NCBI RefSeq assembly: GCF_028687635.1
Contig: NZ_JAQTZS010000006.1
Span: 62,001 to 126,000, forward strand
DNA length: 64,000 nucleotides
Direction of reading: 5' to 3'
Source of the DNA: Malikia sp.
GTDB taxonomy: Bacteria > Pseudomonadota > Gammaproteobacteria > Burkholderiales > Burkholderiaceae_C
Shown: piece by piece, positions 41,744 to 51,864 of the stretch
How positions within the stretch are numbered: the first letter of the stretch is position 1
Layout of the letters: each line of letters starts with the position of its first letter
Program-made: the position numbers and the translations under genes
The notes under the pieces: model-generated
What the model was told of the DNA's origin: nothing
The model's database searches: none
What the model saw: only the letters and a program-made list of their open reading frames with translations

Positions 41744-43825
41744 TTAGCCCGCCATGCCCTGATGGCGCAACAGCGCGTCAATGCTTGGCTCGCGACCACG
41801 GAAGGCCTTGAACGAGTCCATCGCGGGCCGACTGCCGCCGGCTTCGAGCACCTCGCGCCTAAAGCGCCGGCCGGTTTCGAGGTCCAGCGTGCTGCCGCCG
41901 TTGGCCGGTGCGGCCTCCTCGAAGGCCGCGTAGGCATCGGCGCTCAGCACCTCGGCCCATTTGTAGCTGTAGTAGCCCGCCGCGTAGCCGCCCGCGAAGA
42001 TATGGCTGAAGGTGTGCGGCGTGCGGCTGTAGGCCGGCGGCTGGATCAGCGCGACCTCGCCACGCACCTGCTGCTGCAGCGCCATGAAGTCGCCGTCCGC
42101 CGCGCCGCCGCTGTGCAGCAGCATGTCGAACAGCGAGAACTCGATCTGGCGCAGCGTCTGCAGCCCGCTCTGGAAGTTCTTGGCCGCCAGCATCTTGTCG
42201 AACAGCTCCCTGGGCAGCGGCGCGCCAGTGTCGACATGCGCGGTCATGCCCGAGAGCACATCCCATTCCCAGCAGAAGTTCTCCATGAACTGGCTCGGCA
42301 GCTCGACCGCGTCCCACTCGACGCCGCTGATGCCGGACACATCGCGCTCCCGGACCTGGGTCAGCAGGTGGTGCAGGCCGTGGCCGAACTCGTGGAACAG
42401 CGTGATGACGTCGTCATGCGTCAGCAGCGCCGGCTTGGTCCCGACGGCCTCCGAGAAGTTGCACACCAGCTGCGCCACCGGCGTCTGCAGGCGGGCGTCA
42501 TCGGGGCGCAGCCAGCGCGCGCGCACATCGTCCATCCAGGCGCCGCCGCGCTTGCCCGAGCGCGCGCCCGGGTCGAGGTAGAACTGGCCGATCAGCTGGC
42601 CCGAGCGTTCGAGTCGGAAGCACTTGACGCTGGGATGCCAGACCGGCGCCTGGTCGGGGTGGATCTGCACCTCGAACAGGGTCTCGACGATGCCGAACAG
42701 GCCCTCGAGCACCTTGGGCGCGGTGAAGTAGGGCTTGACGTCCTGCTCGCTGTAGGCGTAGCGCGCCTGGCGCAGCTGCTCGCCGATGTAGGGCCAGTCC
42801 CAGGCCTGCGGGTCGGTGAGACCCAGCGACTCGGCCGCGAACGCGCGCATGTCGGCCAGGTCCTGCTCGGCGTAGGGGCGGGCCTTGACGGCGAGCTCGC
42901 GCAGGAAGGCGATGACCTGCTCAGCCGATTCCGCCATCTTGGGCACCAGCGAGACGGCGGCGAAATGCGGGTAGCCCAGCAGCTGGGCCTCTTCCTGGCG
43001 CAGCGCCAGCAGCTCGCGGATGATGGCGCCGTTGTCGAACTTGACCGCATCGCCCTCGGCCTGGTCGCTGGCGCGGGTGACGTAGGCGCGGTAGAGCTTC
43101 TCGCGCAGGCCGCGGTTGCGGCCGAACTGCATCAGCGGCAGGTAGCAGGGCAGCTTGAGCGTGAGCTTGTGGCCGTCCTTGCCTTCGGCTTCGGCGGCGG
43201 CGCGGGTGGCGGCCCGCGTGTCCTCGGGCACGCCGTCGAGCTCGTCGGTGCTGGTGTAACAGGTCCAGGCATCGGTCGCGTCGAGCGCGTTCTCGCTGAA
43301 CTTCTGGCCCAGCTCGGCCTGGCGCTCCTGGATCGAGGCAAAGCGCTCCTTGGCCTCGCCCTGCAGCTCGGCGCCGCCCAGCACGAAGCCGCGCAGCGCG
43401 TTGGTGCGGGCCTGGGTCTGCTCGGCGTTCAGTCGCGCCGGGTCCATCGCCTTGTACTTGGCATAGAGCCGTTCGTCGGCGCCCATGCGGGTCCAGAACT
43501 CGGTGATGCCAGGCAGGGCGGCGTTGTAGGCGGCGCGCAGCTCGGGCGTGTCGGCCACGCTGTTGAGGTGACTGACCGCGCCCCAGGCCCGGCCCAGGCG
43601 CTCGGTCGCTATGTCGAGCACGCGCGCCATGGCCTCCCATTCGGCCGGGTAGTCGGCGGCCACGACCTGTTCGAGCGCCTGCTCGGCGGCCTGTTGCAGC
43701 TGGGCGATGGCGGGCTCGACATGCTCGGGCTGGATCGCGTCGAACAGCGGCAGGTCGGCGAAGTCGAGCAGCGGGTTGGCGACGCTGCTCAGGGCGACGG
43801 ATTCGGGGACGGTGGTGGCGTTCAT
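41744..43825 (-). CDS. prlC: Oligopeptidase A (M3 metallopeptidase)
   Basis: A 693-residue zinc peptidase of the thimet/oligopeptidase A family. The zinc motif is HEFGH in LFHEFGHGLHHLL, with the third ligand expected in the following NFCWEWD segment. It degrades cytoplasmic peptides, including cleaved signal peptides. Start at MNATTVPES; the longer frame upstream crosses a terminator. Confidence 0.94.
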   Translation of the reverse strand: MNATTVPESVALSSVANPLLDFADLPLFDAIQPEHVEPAIAQLQQAAEQALEQVVAADYPAEWEAMARVLDIATERLGRAWGAVSHLNSVADTPELRAAYNAALPGITEFWTRMGADERLYAKYKAMDPARLNAEQTQARTNALRGFVLGGAELQGEAKERFASIQERQAELGQKFSENALDATDAWTCYTSTDELDGVPEDTRAATRAAAEAEGKDGHKLTLKLPCYLPLMQFGRNRGLREKLYRAYVTRASDQAEGDAVKFDNGAIIRELLALRQEEAQLLGYPHFAAVSLVPKMAESAEQVIAFLRELAVKARPYAEQDLADMRAFAAESLGLTDPQAWDWPYIGEQLRQARYAYSEQDVKPYFTAPKVLEGLFGIVETLFEVQIHPDQAPVWHPSVKCFRLERSGQLIGQFYLDPGARSGKRGGAWMDDVRARWLRPDDARLQTPVAQLVCNFSEAVGTKPALLTHDDVITLFHEFGHGLHHLLTQVRERDVSGISGVEWDAVELPSQFMENFCWEWDVLSGMTAHVDTGAPLPRELFDKMLAAKNFQSGLQTLRQIEFSLFDMLLHSGGAADGDFMALQQQVRGEVALIQPPAYSRTPHTFSHIFAGGYAAGYYSYKWAEVLSADAYAAFEEAAPANGGSTLDLETGRRFRREVLEAGGSRPAMDSFKAFRGREPSIDALLRHQGMAG

Positions 43826-43910
43826 GTCAGGCAGTTGGGGCTGGTGGCGGGAGATTGCAAGGTGGCTGGATGGGTGATTATCGGGTGCCGTCGCTGCCGG
43901 GTGCGCACAC

Positions 43911-43934
43911 AAAAAAGCCAACCTCGCGGTTGGC
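43911..43934 (-). terminator. Rho-independent terminator downstream of yhbY
   Basis: On the minus strand GCCAACC and GGTTGGC (43917-43923, 43928-43934) form a 7-bp stem with a 4-base loop, followed by six T. It lies between yhbY and prlC, which run in the same direction. Confidence 0.88.
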
Positions 43935-43994
43935 CTGAAAGTGAGCTGGCGGCTGATTCTCAGCAACCAGTCGCGTCCACACGGGACGCCCGCA

Positions 43995-44471
43995 TTATTT
44001 CTGGTGGGTCTTCTTGCTGCTCTTCTGGGTCGGCTTCTTGGCCCGCTTGACCAGGCCGCCGAAGGTCAGGCGCTCGTTGCCGAGCACGCGGACTTGCTTG
44101 ACCTCGGGGCGCTGGCCGCCCTTGGAGCTGTACTTGAGGACCTTGACATCGCGCGGGCCCGGCATGCGGTCCTCGTCGATGGCCTTTTCCTTCTCGGGGA
44201 TCGGGCGCCAGAGCACCAGCAGCTTGCCGATATGCTGGATGGCGGCGGCGTCGAGTTCCTCGGCGAGTTGCTCAAGGTAGGCGGCGCGCTGGTCGCGGTC
44301 ATCGGAGAAGACGCGCACCTTGATCAGGCCATGGGCCTTGAGCGCGGCGTCGACTTCCCTCTTGACGGCTTCGGTCAGGCCATCGCCGCCGATCAGGACG
44401 ACCGGGTCGAGATGGTGGGCATCCGAGCGGAAGGGTTTGCGCTGGGCGGGTGTCAGAATGATTTGAGGCAT
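43995..44471 (-). CDS. yhbY: YhbY/CRM-domain RNA-binding protein
   Basis: A 158-residue protein. The N-terminal about 95 residues are the YhbY/CRM fold that binds pre-50S ribosomal RNA (LTPAQRKPFRSDAHHLDPVV, GLIKVRV, IGKLLVLWRP). The remaining about 60 residues are a Lys-rich tail (KKPTQKSSKKTHQK at the end) not found in the shortest homologues. Divergent from rlmE, another 50S assembly gene. A -10 sits 6 bases from the ATG. Confidence 0.9.
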   Translation of the reverse strand: MPQIILTPAQRKPFRSDAHHLDPVVLIGGDGLTEAVKREVDAALKAHGLIKVRVFSDDRDQRAAYLEQLAEELDAAAIQHIGKLLVLWRPIPEKEKAIDEDRMPGPRDVKVLKYSSKGGQRPEVKQVRVLGNERLTFGGLVKRAKKPTQKSSKKTHQK

Positions 44472-44477
44472 GGCGCG

Positions 44478-44483
44478 ATTATC
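44478..44483 (-). promoter_or_regulatory. Candidate -10 giving a leaderless yhbY mRNA
   Basis: GATAAT on the minus strand, preceded by GG and placed 6 bases before the yhbY ATG, as at thiD. Predicted transcription start coincides with the start codon. Confidence 0.45.
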
Positions 44484-44574
44484 CCGGATCGTCCGCTCCG
44501 GTGGAACTGCGGCTTCGAGCGCGCTAGGAGGCACGCCGGCAAGATGGTAGCCGACGTGGGACAATCGAAGCTGC

Positions 44575-45243
44575 ATGAAAGTAAAAACGCAGAGCAAGAA
44601 GGTCAACAAGGCCTGGCTGAACCAACACGTCAACGATCCCTGGGTCAAGCTGGCCCAGCGCGAGGGCTATCGCGCGCGCGCCGCGTACAAGCTCAAGGAG
44701 ATCGATGAAACCTTCCACCTGATCCGGCCCGGCCACTGCGTGGTCGACCTGGGCTGCGCGCCCGGGGCCTGGAGCCAGTACCTGCGCCGGCGTCTGTCGC
44801 CGACGGGCGCGGCGGTGGGCGAGCTCAACGGCATGATCGTCGGCCTCGACCTGCTGCCGATGGAGCCGATCGAGGGGGTTCAGTTCATCCAGGGCGACTT
44901 CCGCGAGGAGGCCGTGCTGGCCCAGCTGGAGGACAAGCTGCTGCTGCCCGACGGCGGCCACCGCCCGGTCGATGCCGTGGTGTCGGACATGGCGCCCAAT
45001 CTGTCGGGCGTGGATTCGGTCGATGCCGCGCGCATCGCGCTGCTGGTCGAGCTGGCGGTGGACTTCTCCAAGGCCCACCTCAAGCCCGACGGCGCGCTGG
45101 TGGTCAAGCTCTTCCATGGCGGCGCCTACCAGGACATGGTCAAGCTGTTCAAGGACAGCTTCAAGCTGGTCAAGCCGATCAAGCCCAAGTCCTCGCGCGA
45201 CAAGTCGTCTGAAACCTTTCTGGTCGGAATCGGTCTCAAGTAA
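44575..45243 (+). CDS. rlmE: 23S rRNA 2'-O-methyltransferase RlmE (FtsJ)
   Basis: A 222-residue SAM enzyme that methylates U2552 of 23S rRNA. The SAM site is [15 protein letters not shown]; the catalytic K-D-K-E set is seen as K in [10 protein letters not shown] in [10 protein letters not shown] in VVKLFHGG and E in SSETF. It precedes ftsH, the usual arrangement. Confidence 0.96.
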   Translation: MKVKTQSKKVNKAWLNQHVNDPWVKLAQREGYRARAAYKLKEIDETFHLIRPGHCVVDLGCAPGAWSQYLRRRLSPTGAAVGELNGMIVGLDLLPMEPIEGVQFIQGDFREEAVLAQLEDKLLLPDGGHRPVDAVVSDMAPNLSGVDSVDAARIALLVELAVDFSKAHLKPDGALVVKLFHGGAYQDMVKLFKDSFKLVKPIKPKSSRDKSSETFLVGIGLK

Positions 45244-45309
45244 AGCGGCATGGGTTCTTGCCATCCCCGGCATTGGCAACGGTTGTGACCCGCCTGTGTC
45301 AGGCCGGCG

Positions 45310-45337
45310 CTTGAAAGACCTAGAATGGCGCCCATCT
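45310..45337 (+). promoter_or_regulatory. Sigma-32 (RpoH) heat-shock promoter of ftsH
   Basis: CTTGAAA (45310-45316), 14 bases, then CCCATCT (45331-45337) matches the RpoH consensus CTTGAAA-N11-16-CCCATNT without mismatch. It gives a leader of about 28 bases to the ftsH TTG. Confidence 0.75.
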
Positions 45338-45371
45338 ATCAGTACATTGCGTTTTCGTTCGGGAGTCCGTT

Positions 45372-47291
45372 TTGAACAACCCCTGGTTTTCCAAAGTTGG
45401 CGTCTGGCTCGTCGTAGCCATGGTGCTGTTCACCGTCTTCAAGCAGTTCGACGGCAGGACCAGCGCCGGTGCCGGCTACATGGGCTATTCCGAGTTCCTC
45501 GATGAGGTCCAGGCCCAGCGCATCAAGAAGGCCACCATCCAGGAGTCTCCCGGTGGCACCGAGATCGTCGCCGAGACGGTCGATGGCAAGCGCGTGCGCA
45601 CCACCGCCACCTACCTCGACCGTGGCCTGGTCGGCGACCTGCGCGCCAACAACATCGACTTCGACGTGCGTCCGCGCGAGGAGGGCTCGCTGCTGATGAC
45701 CCTGCTGGTCAGCTGGGGTCCCATGCTGCTGCTGATCGGCGTCTGGGTCTACTTCATGCGCCAGATGCAGGGCGGTGGCAAGGGTGGCGGCGCCTTCAGC
45801 TTCGGCAAGAGCAAGGCCCGCATGCTCGACGAGAGCACCAACACCGTGACCTTCGCCGATGTCGCCGGCTGCGACGAGGCCAAGGAAGAGGTCAAGGAAG
45901 TGGTCGACTTCCTGAAGGACCCGTCCCGGTTCCAGAAGCTCGGCGGTCGCATCCCGCGCGGCCTGCTGCTGGTCGGCCCTCCGGGCACCGGCAAGACCCT
46001 GCTGGCCAAGTCGATCGCTGGCGAAGCCAAGGTCCCGTTCTTCAGCATCTCGGGCTCCGACTTCGTCGAGATGTTCGTCGGCGTTGGCGCGGCCCGCGTG
46101 CGCGACATGTTCGAGAACGCCAAGAAGAACGCGCCCTGCATCATCTTCATCGACGAGATCGACGCGGTCGGCCGCCAGCGTGGCGCTGGCGTCGGCGGTG
46201 GCAACGACGAGCGCGAGCAGACCCTCAACCAGATGCTGGTCGAGATGGACGGCTTCGAGACCAACCTCGGCGTGATCGTGATCGCCGCGACCAACCGCCC
46301 GGACATCCTGGATGCCGCGCTGCTGCGCCCGGGCCGTTTCGACCGCCAGGTCTATGTCACGCTGCCCGACATCCGGGGTCGCGAGCAGATTCTCAACGTC
46401 CACATGCGCAAGGTGCCGCTGGGTACCGATGTCAACGCCGACATCATCGCGCGCGGCACGCCCGGCATGAGCGGTGCCGACCTGGCCAACCTCTGCAACG
46501 AGGCCGCGCTGATGGCGGCGCGCCGCAACGCGCGCGTGGTCGAGATGCAGGACTTCGAGAAGGCCAAGGACAAGATCATCATGGGCCCCGAGCGCAAGTC
46601 CATGGTCATGCCCGAGGAAGAGCGCCGCAACACGGCCTACCACGAGGCGGGTCACGCGCTGATCGGCAAGCTGCTGCCCAAGTGCGACCCGGTGCACAAG
46701 GTCACCATCATCCCGCGTGGCCGTGCCCTGGGCGTGACCATGAGCCTGCCCGAGAAGGACCGCTACAGCTACGACCGCGAGTTCATGCTGAATCAGATCA
46801 GCATGCTGTTTGGTGGCCGCATCGCCGAAGAGGTGTTCATGCACCAGATGACCACCGGCGCCAGCAACGACTTCGAGCGCGCGACCCAGATCGCGCGCGA
46901 CATGGTGATGCGCTATGGCATGAGCGAGGCGCTCGGCCCCATGGTCTACGCCGAGAACGAGGGCGAGGTGTTCCTGGGCCGCTCGGTCACCAAGACCACG
47001 CACATGAGCGAGGACACCATGCGCAAGGTCGACGGCGAGGTGCGCCGCATCATCGACGAGCAGTACGGTCTGGCCCGCCGCCTGATCGAGGAGCACAGCG
47101 ACAAGATGCACGCGATGGCCCATGCCCTGCTTGAGTGGGAGACCATCGAGGGCGATCAGATCGATGACATCATGGCCGGCAAGCCGCCGCGCCCGCCCAA
47201 GGACTTCGTGCCGCGCAAGCCGCCAGCGGGTGGCGGTGGCGATGGTGGCACGCCCTCGGTCAAGACCGACCCGGCACCCACCGCGGCCTAA
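45372..47291 (+). CDS. ftsH: ATP-dependent zinc metalloprotease FtsH
   Basis: A 639-residue membrane AAA+ protease that removes damaged membrane proteins and regulators. Two N-terminal membrane helices (about 8-24 and 105-127) flank a periplasmic domain; Walker A GPPGTGKT at about 202, Walker B IIFIDEID, and the zinc motif HEAGH at about 424. The start codon is TTG ([10 protein letters not shown]) with GGGAG 6 bases upstream. The C-terminal tail is Gly/Pro-rich. Preceded by an RpoH-type promoter and followed by a terminator. Confidence 0.97.
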   Translation: MNNPWFSKVGVWLVVAMVLFTVFKQFDGRTSAGAGYMGYSEFLDEVQAQRIKKATIQESPGGTEIVAETVDGKRVRTTATYLDRGLVGDLRANNIDFDVRPREEGSLLMTLLVSWGPMLLLIGVWVYFMRQMQGGGKGGGAFSFGKSKARMLDESTNTVTFADVAGCDEAKEEVKEVVDFLKDPSRFQKLGGRIPRGLLLVGPPGTGKTLLAKSIAGEAKVPFFSISGSDFVEMFVGVGAARVRDMFENAKKNAPCIIFIDEIDAVGRQRGAGVGGGNDEREQTLNQMLVEMDGFETNLGVIVIAATNRPDILDAALLRPGRFDRQVYVTLPDIRGREQILNVHMRKVPLGTDVNADIIARGTPGMSGADLANLCNEAALMAARRNARVVEMQDFEKAKDKIIMGPERKSMVMPEEERRNTAYHEAGHALIGKLLPKCDPVHKVTIIPRGRALGVTMSLPEKDRYSYDREFMLNQISMLFGGRIAEEVFMHQMTTGASNDFERATQIARDMVMRYGMSEALGPMVYAENEGEVFLGRSVTKTTHMSEDTMRKVDGEVRRIIDEQYGLARRLIEEHSDKMHAMAHALLEWETIEGDQIDDIMAGKPPRPPKDFVPRKPPAGGGGDGGTPSVKTDPAPTAA

Positions 47292-47309
47292 CCAGGCCAG
47301 CATCATCCG

Positions 47310-47333
47310 ACCGGGGCTTGTCCCCGGTTTTTT
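47310..47333 (+). terminator. Rho-independent terminator after ftsH
   Basis: ACCGGGG pairs with CCCCGGT around a short loop (47310-47328) and runs into six T (47328-47333). Confidence 0.88.
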
Positions 47334-47362
47334 ATTCCTCAGCAGCGCAGGCAGCCTGCGTC

Positions 47363-48253
47363 ATGGCCGAAATGACCGCCGAAACCCTCCATCCCGCTCC
47401 CGTCTGGAAAACCACCCGCTTCGAGATCGCCCTGGACCAGCCGCAGGTCATGGGCATCGTCAACGTCACGCCGGATTCCTTCTCGGACGGCGGCCGGCAC
47501 GATGACCCGGTCCGCGCGTTGGCGCATGCCGAGCAGCTGCTCAAGGACGGCGCGACCATCCTCGACATCGGCGGCGAGTCGACCCGCCCGGGCGCGCCGC
47601 CGGTGCCGCTGCAAGAGGAGCTCGACCGGGTGCTGCCTGTCTTGCGTCTGGCACTCAAGCTCGGCGTGCCGCTGTCGATCGACACCTACAAGCCCGAGGT
47701 CATGCGGGCCTGCCTGGACCTGGGCGCCGACATCATCAATGACGTCTGGGCGCTGCAGCGGCCCTTTGCCAACGGGCAGGGCAATGGCGTCGAGGTGGTC
47801 GCCGCTCACCTCGATTGCGGCGTCTGCCTGATGCACATGCACCTGGAGCCGCAGCGCATGCAGGTCGCGCCGATGACGGGTGACGTGGTGCCGCAGGTGG
47901 CGGATTTCCTACGGCAGCGCGCCGATCTGCTGCGTGCGCGCGGCGTGGCGCCCGGGCGCATCGTCGTCGACTACGGCATCGGCTTTGGCAAGACCGTCGA
48001 GCAGAATTTCGCGCTGCTGGCGCGCCAGGACGAGGTGCTGGCGCTGGGTTATCCGCTGCTGGCGGGCTGGTCGCGCAAGTCCTCGCTCGGCAGCGTGACG
48101 GGTCAGCAGGTGCCCGCGCAGCGCGTGGCGGCCAGCGTGGCCGCGCATCTGCTGGCGATCGAGCGCGGTGCACGCATCGTGCGCGTGCACGATGTGCGCG
48201 AGACGGTCGACGCGGTCCAGGTCTGGCGGGCGATGCACGCGCAGCAGCGATAA
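47363..48253 (+). CDS. folP: Dihydropteroate synthase FolP
   Basis: A 296-residue TIM-barrel enzyme joining p-aminobenzoate to dihydropterin pyrophosphate, the sulfonamide target. Motifs: MGIVNVTPDSFSDGG, DIGGESTRPGA and the C-terminal RVHDV. The ATG at 47363 is used; an in-frame TTG at 47318 lies in the loop of the ftsH terminator. Followed by glmM after 33 bases, a conserved pair. Confidence 0.95.
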   Translation: MAEMTAETLHPAPVWKTTRFEIALDQPQVMGIVNVTPDSFSDGGRHDDPVRALAHAEQLLKDGATILDIGGESTRPGAPPVPLQEELDRVLPVLRLALKLGVPLSIDTYKPEVMRACLDLGADIINDVWALQRPFANGQGNGVEVVAAHLDCGVCLMHMHLEPQRMQVAPMTGDVVPQVADFLRQRADLLRARGVAPGRIVVDYGIGFGKTVEQNFALLARQDEVLALGYPLLAGWSRKSSLGSVTGQQVPAQRVAASVAAHLLAIERGARIVRVHDVRETVDAVQVWRAMHAQQR

Positions 48254-48286
48254 TCGAAACCTAAAGCCAGAGAGGAAGCTCACTTC

Positions 48287-49618
48287 ATGACCCGCAAGTA
48301 TTTCGGCACCGACGGCATTCGCGGCACCGTTGGCATCCATCCGATCACGCCCGACTTCGTGCTGCGGCTCGCCCATGCGGTCGGTCGCGTGCTCAAGCAG
48401 AAGGAAGCGCGCCCGCTGGTGCTGATCGGCAAGGACACCCGGATTTCGGGCTACATGCTTGAGTCCGCGCTCGAGTCCGGTTTCAACTCGGCCGGTGTCG
48501 ATGTGCTGCTGCTCGGTCCGGTGCCGACGCCCGCGGTGGCCTATCTGACCCGCGCGCAGCGCGCCAGCCTGGGCGTGGTGATCAGCGCCAGCCACAATCC
48601 GTTTGCCGACAACGGCATCAAGTTCTTCAGCGCCCAGGGCGCCAAGCTGCCCGACGACTGGGAGCTGGCGGTCGAGGCCGCGATCGCCGAGCCGCGCGTC
48701 TGGGCCGACTCGGCCTCGCTGGGCCGGACCAAGCGCCTGGATGACGCGGCCGGTCGCTACATCGAGTTCTGCAAGAGCACCTTCGACAAGGAGCTTTCGC
48801 TCAAGGGCCTGAAGATCGTGGTCGATGCGGCGCACGGCGCGGCCTACCAGATCGCGCCCAAGGTGTTCCACGAACTGGGCGCCGAGGTGACCGCCATCGG
48901 TTGCAGCCCGGACGGGCTCAACATCAACGACGGCTGCGGCGCGACCCACCCCGAGGCATTGGTGGAGGCGGTCAGGCAGCATCAGGCGGACATCGGCATC
49001 GCGCTCGACGGTGACGCCGACCGGCTGCAGGTGGTTGATGCACAGGGACGCCTGTACAACGGCGACGAATTGCTCTATCTGCTGGCTGCCGAGCGGCTGG
49101 CGCGCGACGAGGTGGTGCCCGGCGTGGTCGGCACCTTGATGACGAACATGGCGGTGGAGGTCGCGCTCAAGGCCAAGGGCTGTGCCTTCGTGCGCGCCAA
49201 GGTCGGCGACCGCTACGTGCTGGAGGAGTTGCACCGCCACCACTGGTTGCTGGGCGGCGAGGGCTCGGGCCATCTGCTGATCCTGGACCGGCAGGCGACG
49301 GGTGACGCGCTGGTGTCGGCCTTGCAGGTGCTGCAGGCATGCGTGCGCGGCGGCAAGACCCTGGCGCAGCTGCTGGCCGGCGTCGAGCTGTTCCCGCAGG
49401 TGCTGATCAACGTGCGGCTGCAGCCGGGGCAGGACTGGAAGAGCAACGCGACGCTGCAGGCCGCTATTTCAGCGGCCGAGGCCGAGCTGGGCGAGACCGG
49501 CCGCGTGCTGATCCGCGCCAGCGGCACCGAGCCGCTGCTGCGCGTGATGGTCGAGGCCCGCGACGCCCGGCAGGCCAAGGAGCTGGCCGAGCGCATGGCC
49601 GAGGCCGCGCGCGGCTGA
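48287..49618 (+). CDS. glmM: Phosphoglucosamine mutase GlmM
   Basis: A 443-residue mutase turning glucosamine 6-phosphate into glucosamine 1-phosphate for cell-wall precursors. The phosphoserine loop is [12 protein letters not shown], the metal loop DGDADR, and the C-terminal phosphate site [22 protein letters not shown] lies before the ATG as ribosome-binding site. Confidence 0.97.
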   Translation: MTRKYFGTDGIRGTVGIHPITPDFVLRLAHAVGRVLKQKEARPLVLIGKDTRISGYMLESALESGFNSAGVDVLLLGPVPTPAVAYLTRAQRASLGVVISASHNPFADNGIKFFSAQGAKLPDDWELAVEAAIAEPRVWADSASLGRTKRLDDAAGRYIEFCKSTFDKELSLKGLKIVVDAAHGAAYQIAPKVFHELGAEVTAIGCSPDGLNINDGCGATHPEALVEAVRQHQADIGIALDGDADRLQVVDAQGRLYNGDELLYLLAAERLARDEVVPGVVGTLMTNMAVEVALKAKGCAFVRAKVGDRYVLEELHRHHWLLGGEGSGHLLILDRQATGDALVSALQVLQACVRGGKTLAQLLAGVELFPQVLINVRLQPGQDWKSNATLQAAISAAEAELGETGRVLIRASGTEPLLRVMVEARDARQAKELAERMAEAARG

Positions 49619-49621
49619 CGT

Positions 49622-50128
49622 TCAGTGCTGCGCCGAGAGTTCCTTGGCGTGGCTTTCCAGCACCAGCCGGTCCAGGCTGGCCAGCGGCAGGTTCATGAAC
49701 AGCTCCAGCCGCAGGTGCATGCGGTGCATGACCTGCTTGAACATTTCCAGCAGCGCGTCATGGTCGCCCTCGGCCAGCATCGGGTCGGGGTAGGACCAGT
49801 GCGCGATCGCCGGATGGCCGGGCCAGACCGGGCAGGTCTCGCCGTGCGCATCGTCACAGACCGTGATGACCAGATCCATCCGCGGCGCTTGGGGGGCGCT
49901 GAATTCGTCCCAGTTCTTGCTGCGCAGTCCCGCGGTGCTGACACCGGCGCTCTGCAGCGCTTCGAGCGCTAGCGGGTGCGGCCGGTGGTCGGCGTTGGCC
50001 TGGGTGCCGGCCGAGAAGGCGCGAAAGCGTCCCTTGCCGATGTGGCTCAGGATGGCTTCGGCCAGGATGCTGCGGGCGGCGTTGTGCGTGCAAAGGAACA
50101 GGACGTTGATGGGCGGGTGATCGGTCAT
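49622..50128 (-). CDS. arsC: Arsenate reductase ArsC (low-molecular-weight phosphatase fold)
   Basis: A 168-residue protein with the P-loop CTHNAARS (C-x5-R-S) and the two further cysteines of thioredoxin-coupled ArsC in VCDDAHGETCPVWPG. It would reduce arsenate to arsenite. No arsB/acr3 or arsR is next to it, so it is an orphan copy; a tyrosine-phosphatase role is the alternative. Start at MTDHPPIN. Convergent with glmM, 3 bases apart. Confidence 0.88.
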   Translation of the reverse strand: MTDHPPINVLFLCTHNAARSILAEAILSHIGKGRFRAFSAGTQANADHRPHPLALEALQSAGVSTAGLRSKNWDEFSAPQAPRMDLVITVCDDAHGETCPVWPGHPAIAHWSYPDPMLAEGDHDALLEMFKQVMHRMHLRLELFMNLPLASLDRLVLESHAKELSAQH

Positions 50129-50145
50129 GGACGGTTGGACAGGGC

Positions 50146-51066
50146 TCAATACACCTGGGGCACGATCATCGAGTCGGGCACCGGGTGGCGGATGTAATCG
50201 GGATTGCGGACGCGTGCCGGCAGCACGACCTCCGGTTTCTCGATCTCATGGTACTCGAAATGTGTCAGGAGGTGATTGATGCAGTTCAGGCGCGCCTTTT
50301 TCTTGTCGTCGGCCGGAACGATCCACCAGGGCGCTTCCTCGATGTGGGTGCGCTCGAGCATGGTTTCCTTGACCTGGGTGTAGGCCTCCCAGCGGCGGCG
50401 CGATTCCAGGTCCATCGGGCTGAGCTTCCACTGCTTGAGCGGGTCGTGGATGCGACCCAGGAAGCGCAGGTGCTGCTCGTCGTCGCTGATCGAGAACCAG
50501 TACTTGATGACCTTGATGCCGGAGCGCACCAGCATGCGTTCGAACTCGGGCACCGAGCGGTAGAACTCCTCGTACTCGTCGTCGTCGCAGAAGCCCATGA
50601 CCTTTTCCACGCCAGCGCGGTTGTACCAGCTGCGGTCGAACAGCACCATCTCGCCCGCGGCGGGGAGGTGAGCGACATAGCGCTGGAAATACCATTGCGT
50701 GCGCTCGCGGTCGTTGGGCGCCGGCAAGGCGACCACGCGGCAGACGCGCGGATTCAGGCGTTGCGTGATGCGCTTGATCACGCCGCCCTTGCCGGCCGCG
50801 TCGCGACCTTCGAACAGGATCACGACCTTCTGCCTGGTCGCCGCCACCCAGTCCTGCAGCTTGACGAGTTCGCCCTGGAGCTTGAACAGCTCGCGGAAAT
50901 AGGCCATTCGGGAGGCCTTGTGCTCGTCCGTGTTGCTGGCGCCGAGGTCGACACCGAGTCCCTCGGGGTTGCGATCCTCGATTTCCAGTTCCAGCTCTTC
51001 ATCGTAGCTGTCGAGCAGGTCGCGCTCGATGCGCTTGATCAAATCTTCGTGGTTGGAGGCAGCCAT
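50146..51066 (-). CDS. ppk2: Polyphosphate kinase 2 family protein (second copy)
   Basis: A 306-residue PPK2 with FEGRDAAGKGGVIKRI and MVLFDRSWYNRAGVEKVMGF. It is a paralogue of the gene at 36379 but lacks the long N-terminal extension. The start MAASNHED (51066) is preferred: the upstream ATG at 51096 would lie inside the predicted -10 of the promoter. A good Pho-box precedes it at the right spacing, so phosphate starvation probably induces it. Confidence 0.92.
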   Translation of the reverse strand: MAASNHEDLIKRIERDLLDSYDEELELEIEDRNPEGLGVDLGASNTDEHKASRMAYFRELFKLQGELVKLQDWVAATRQKVVILFEGRDAAGKGGVIKRITQRLNPRVCRVVALPAPNDRERTQWYFQRYVAHLPAAGEMVLFDRSWYNRAGVEKVMGFCDDDEYEEFYRSVPEFERMLVRSGIKVIKYWFSISDDEQHLRFLGRIHDPLKQWKLSPMDLESRRRWEAYTQVKETMLERTHIEEAPWWIVPADDKKKARLNCINHLLTHFEYHEIEKPEVVLPARVRNPDYIRHPVPDSMIVPQVY

Positions 51067-51094
51067 GCGAGGTCCCAGGATAAATGTGGGTTGC

Positions 51095-51128
51095 ATCGTA
51101 TGTGTTTTTCATGTCAGTTCCGTGACGG
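51095..51128 (-). promoter_or_regulatory. Pho-box and -10 of the second ppk2
   Basis: On the minus strand CCGTCAC-GGAA-CTGACAT (51128 to 51111) resembles the PhoB box CTGTCAT-N4-CTGTCAT in 11 of 14 positions. After exactly 10 bases follows TACGAT (51100 to 51095) as -10. The leader would be about 22 bases. Confidence 0.6.
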
Positions 51129-51242
51129 AAATGGGCGTCAGGCATCCGGCCACGGCAGGACAGGCGTGCCGCGATCGTCGCCGGGCCGCTGCTTTGGGCC
51201 TATGATTTGGCTTCAGATCCATGCGCCCAGAAGGACCGCCCC

Positions 51243-51860
51243 ATGACCGTGATCGTCGTTGCCAATCCCAAGGGTGGGGTCGGCAAATCCACCCTGGCCA
51301 CCCACGTGGCCGGCTACCTGGCCCGCCATGGCCACAGCGTGATGCTCGGCGATGCCGACATCCAGCAGTCCTCGACGGCCTGGCTGGGGCTGCGTCCGGC
51401 CGAGGCGCGCGCCATCCAGTCCTGGGATGCCTCCTCGGCCGAGGGGCTGCGCCCACCCAAGGGCACGACGCATGTGGTGATCGATACCCCGGGCGGTCTG
51501 CATGGCAAGCAGGTCAAGGAGGTGCTCAAGCGCGCCGACAAGCTGCTGATCCCCTTGCAGCCCAGCCTGTTCGACATGCTGGCCACGCGCGCCTTCGTCG
51601 ATGATCTGCAGGAGCGCCGCCGCGCGGCCGGGCTGGACATCGGCGTGGTGGGCATGCGGGTGGATCAGCGCACCATCGCCTCGGAAAACCTGCGCGACTT
51701 CTGCGAGGGTCTGGGCCTGCCGGTGCTGGGCTACCTGCGCGACACGCAGAACTACATCCGGCTCGCCATGCGCGGCCTGACCCTGTTCGACGTCCAGCCG
51801 GGCCAGGTGGCCAAGGACCTCGAGCAGTGGCGGGCGATCTGCGACTGGCTCGAGGCCTGA
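51243..51860 (+). CDS. ParA/MinD-family ATPase, orphan
   Basis: A 205-residue deviant Walker ATPase: VVANPKGGVGKSTLATHVA at the N-terminus, GDADIQQSS and VVIDTPGGLHGK. No parB or chromosome origin genes are nearby, so chromosome partitioning is unlikely; similar small ParA proteins place protein clusters or cellulose/chemotaxis machinery. Start at MTVIVVAN. Convergent with phoX (4 bases). Confidence 0.87.
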   Translation: MTVIVVANPKGGVGKSTLATHVAGYLARHGHSVMLGDADIQQSSTAWLGLRPAEARAIQSWDASSAEGLRPPKGTTHVVIDTPGGLHGKQVKEVLKRADKLLIPLQPSLFDMLATRAFVDDLQERRRAAGLDIGVVGMRVDQRTIASENLRDFCEGLGLPVLGYLRDTQNYIRLAMRGLTLFDVQPGQVAKDLEQWRAICDWLEA

Positions 51861-51864
51861 GGGA

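Noticed and set aside
47318-47362. Upstream TTG start for folP
   Set aside because: It lies in the loop of the ftsH terminator and lacks a ribosome-binding site; the ATG at 47363 fits the family.
49622-50128. Arsenic resistance operon
   Set aside because: Only arsC is present; no arsR, arsB or acr3 next to it.
51067-51096. Upstream start (MQPTF...) for the second ppk2
   Set aside because: Its ATG lies within the predicted -10 (51095-51100), so it would not be in the mRNA from the Pho promoter.
51243-51860. Chromosome partition locus
   Set aside because: No parB, parS-like sites or origin genes (dnaA, gidA) are near the ParA-like gene.
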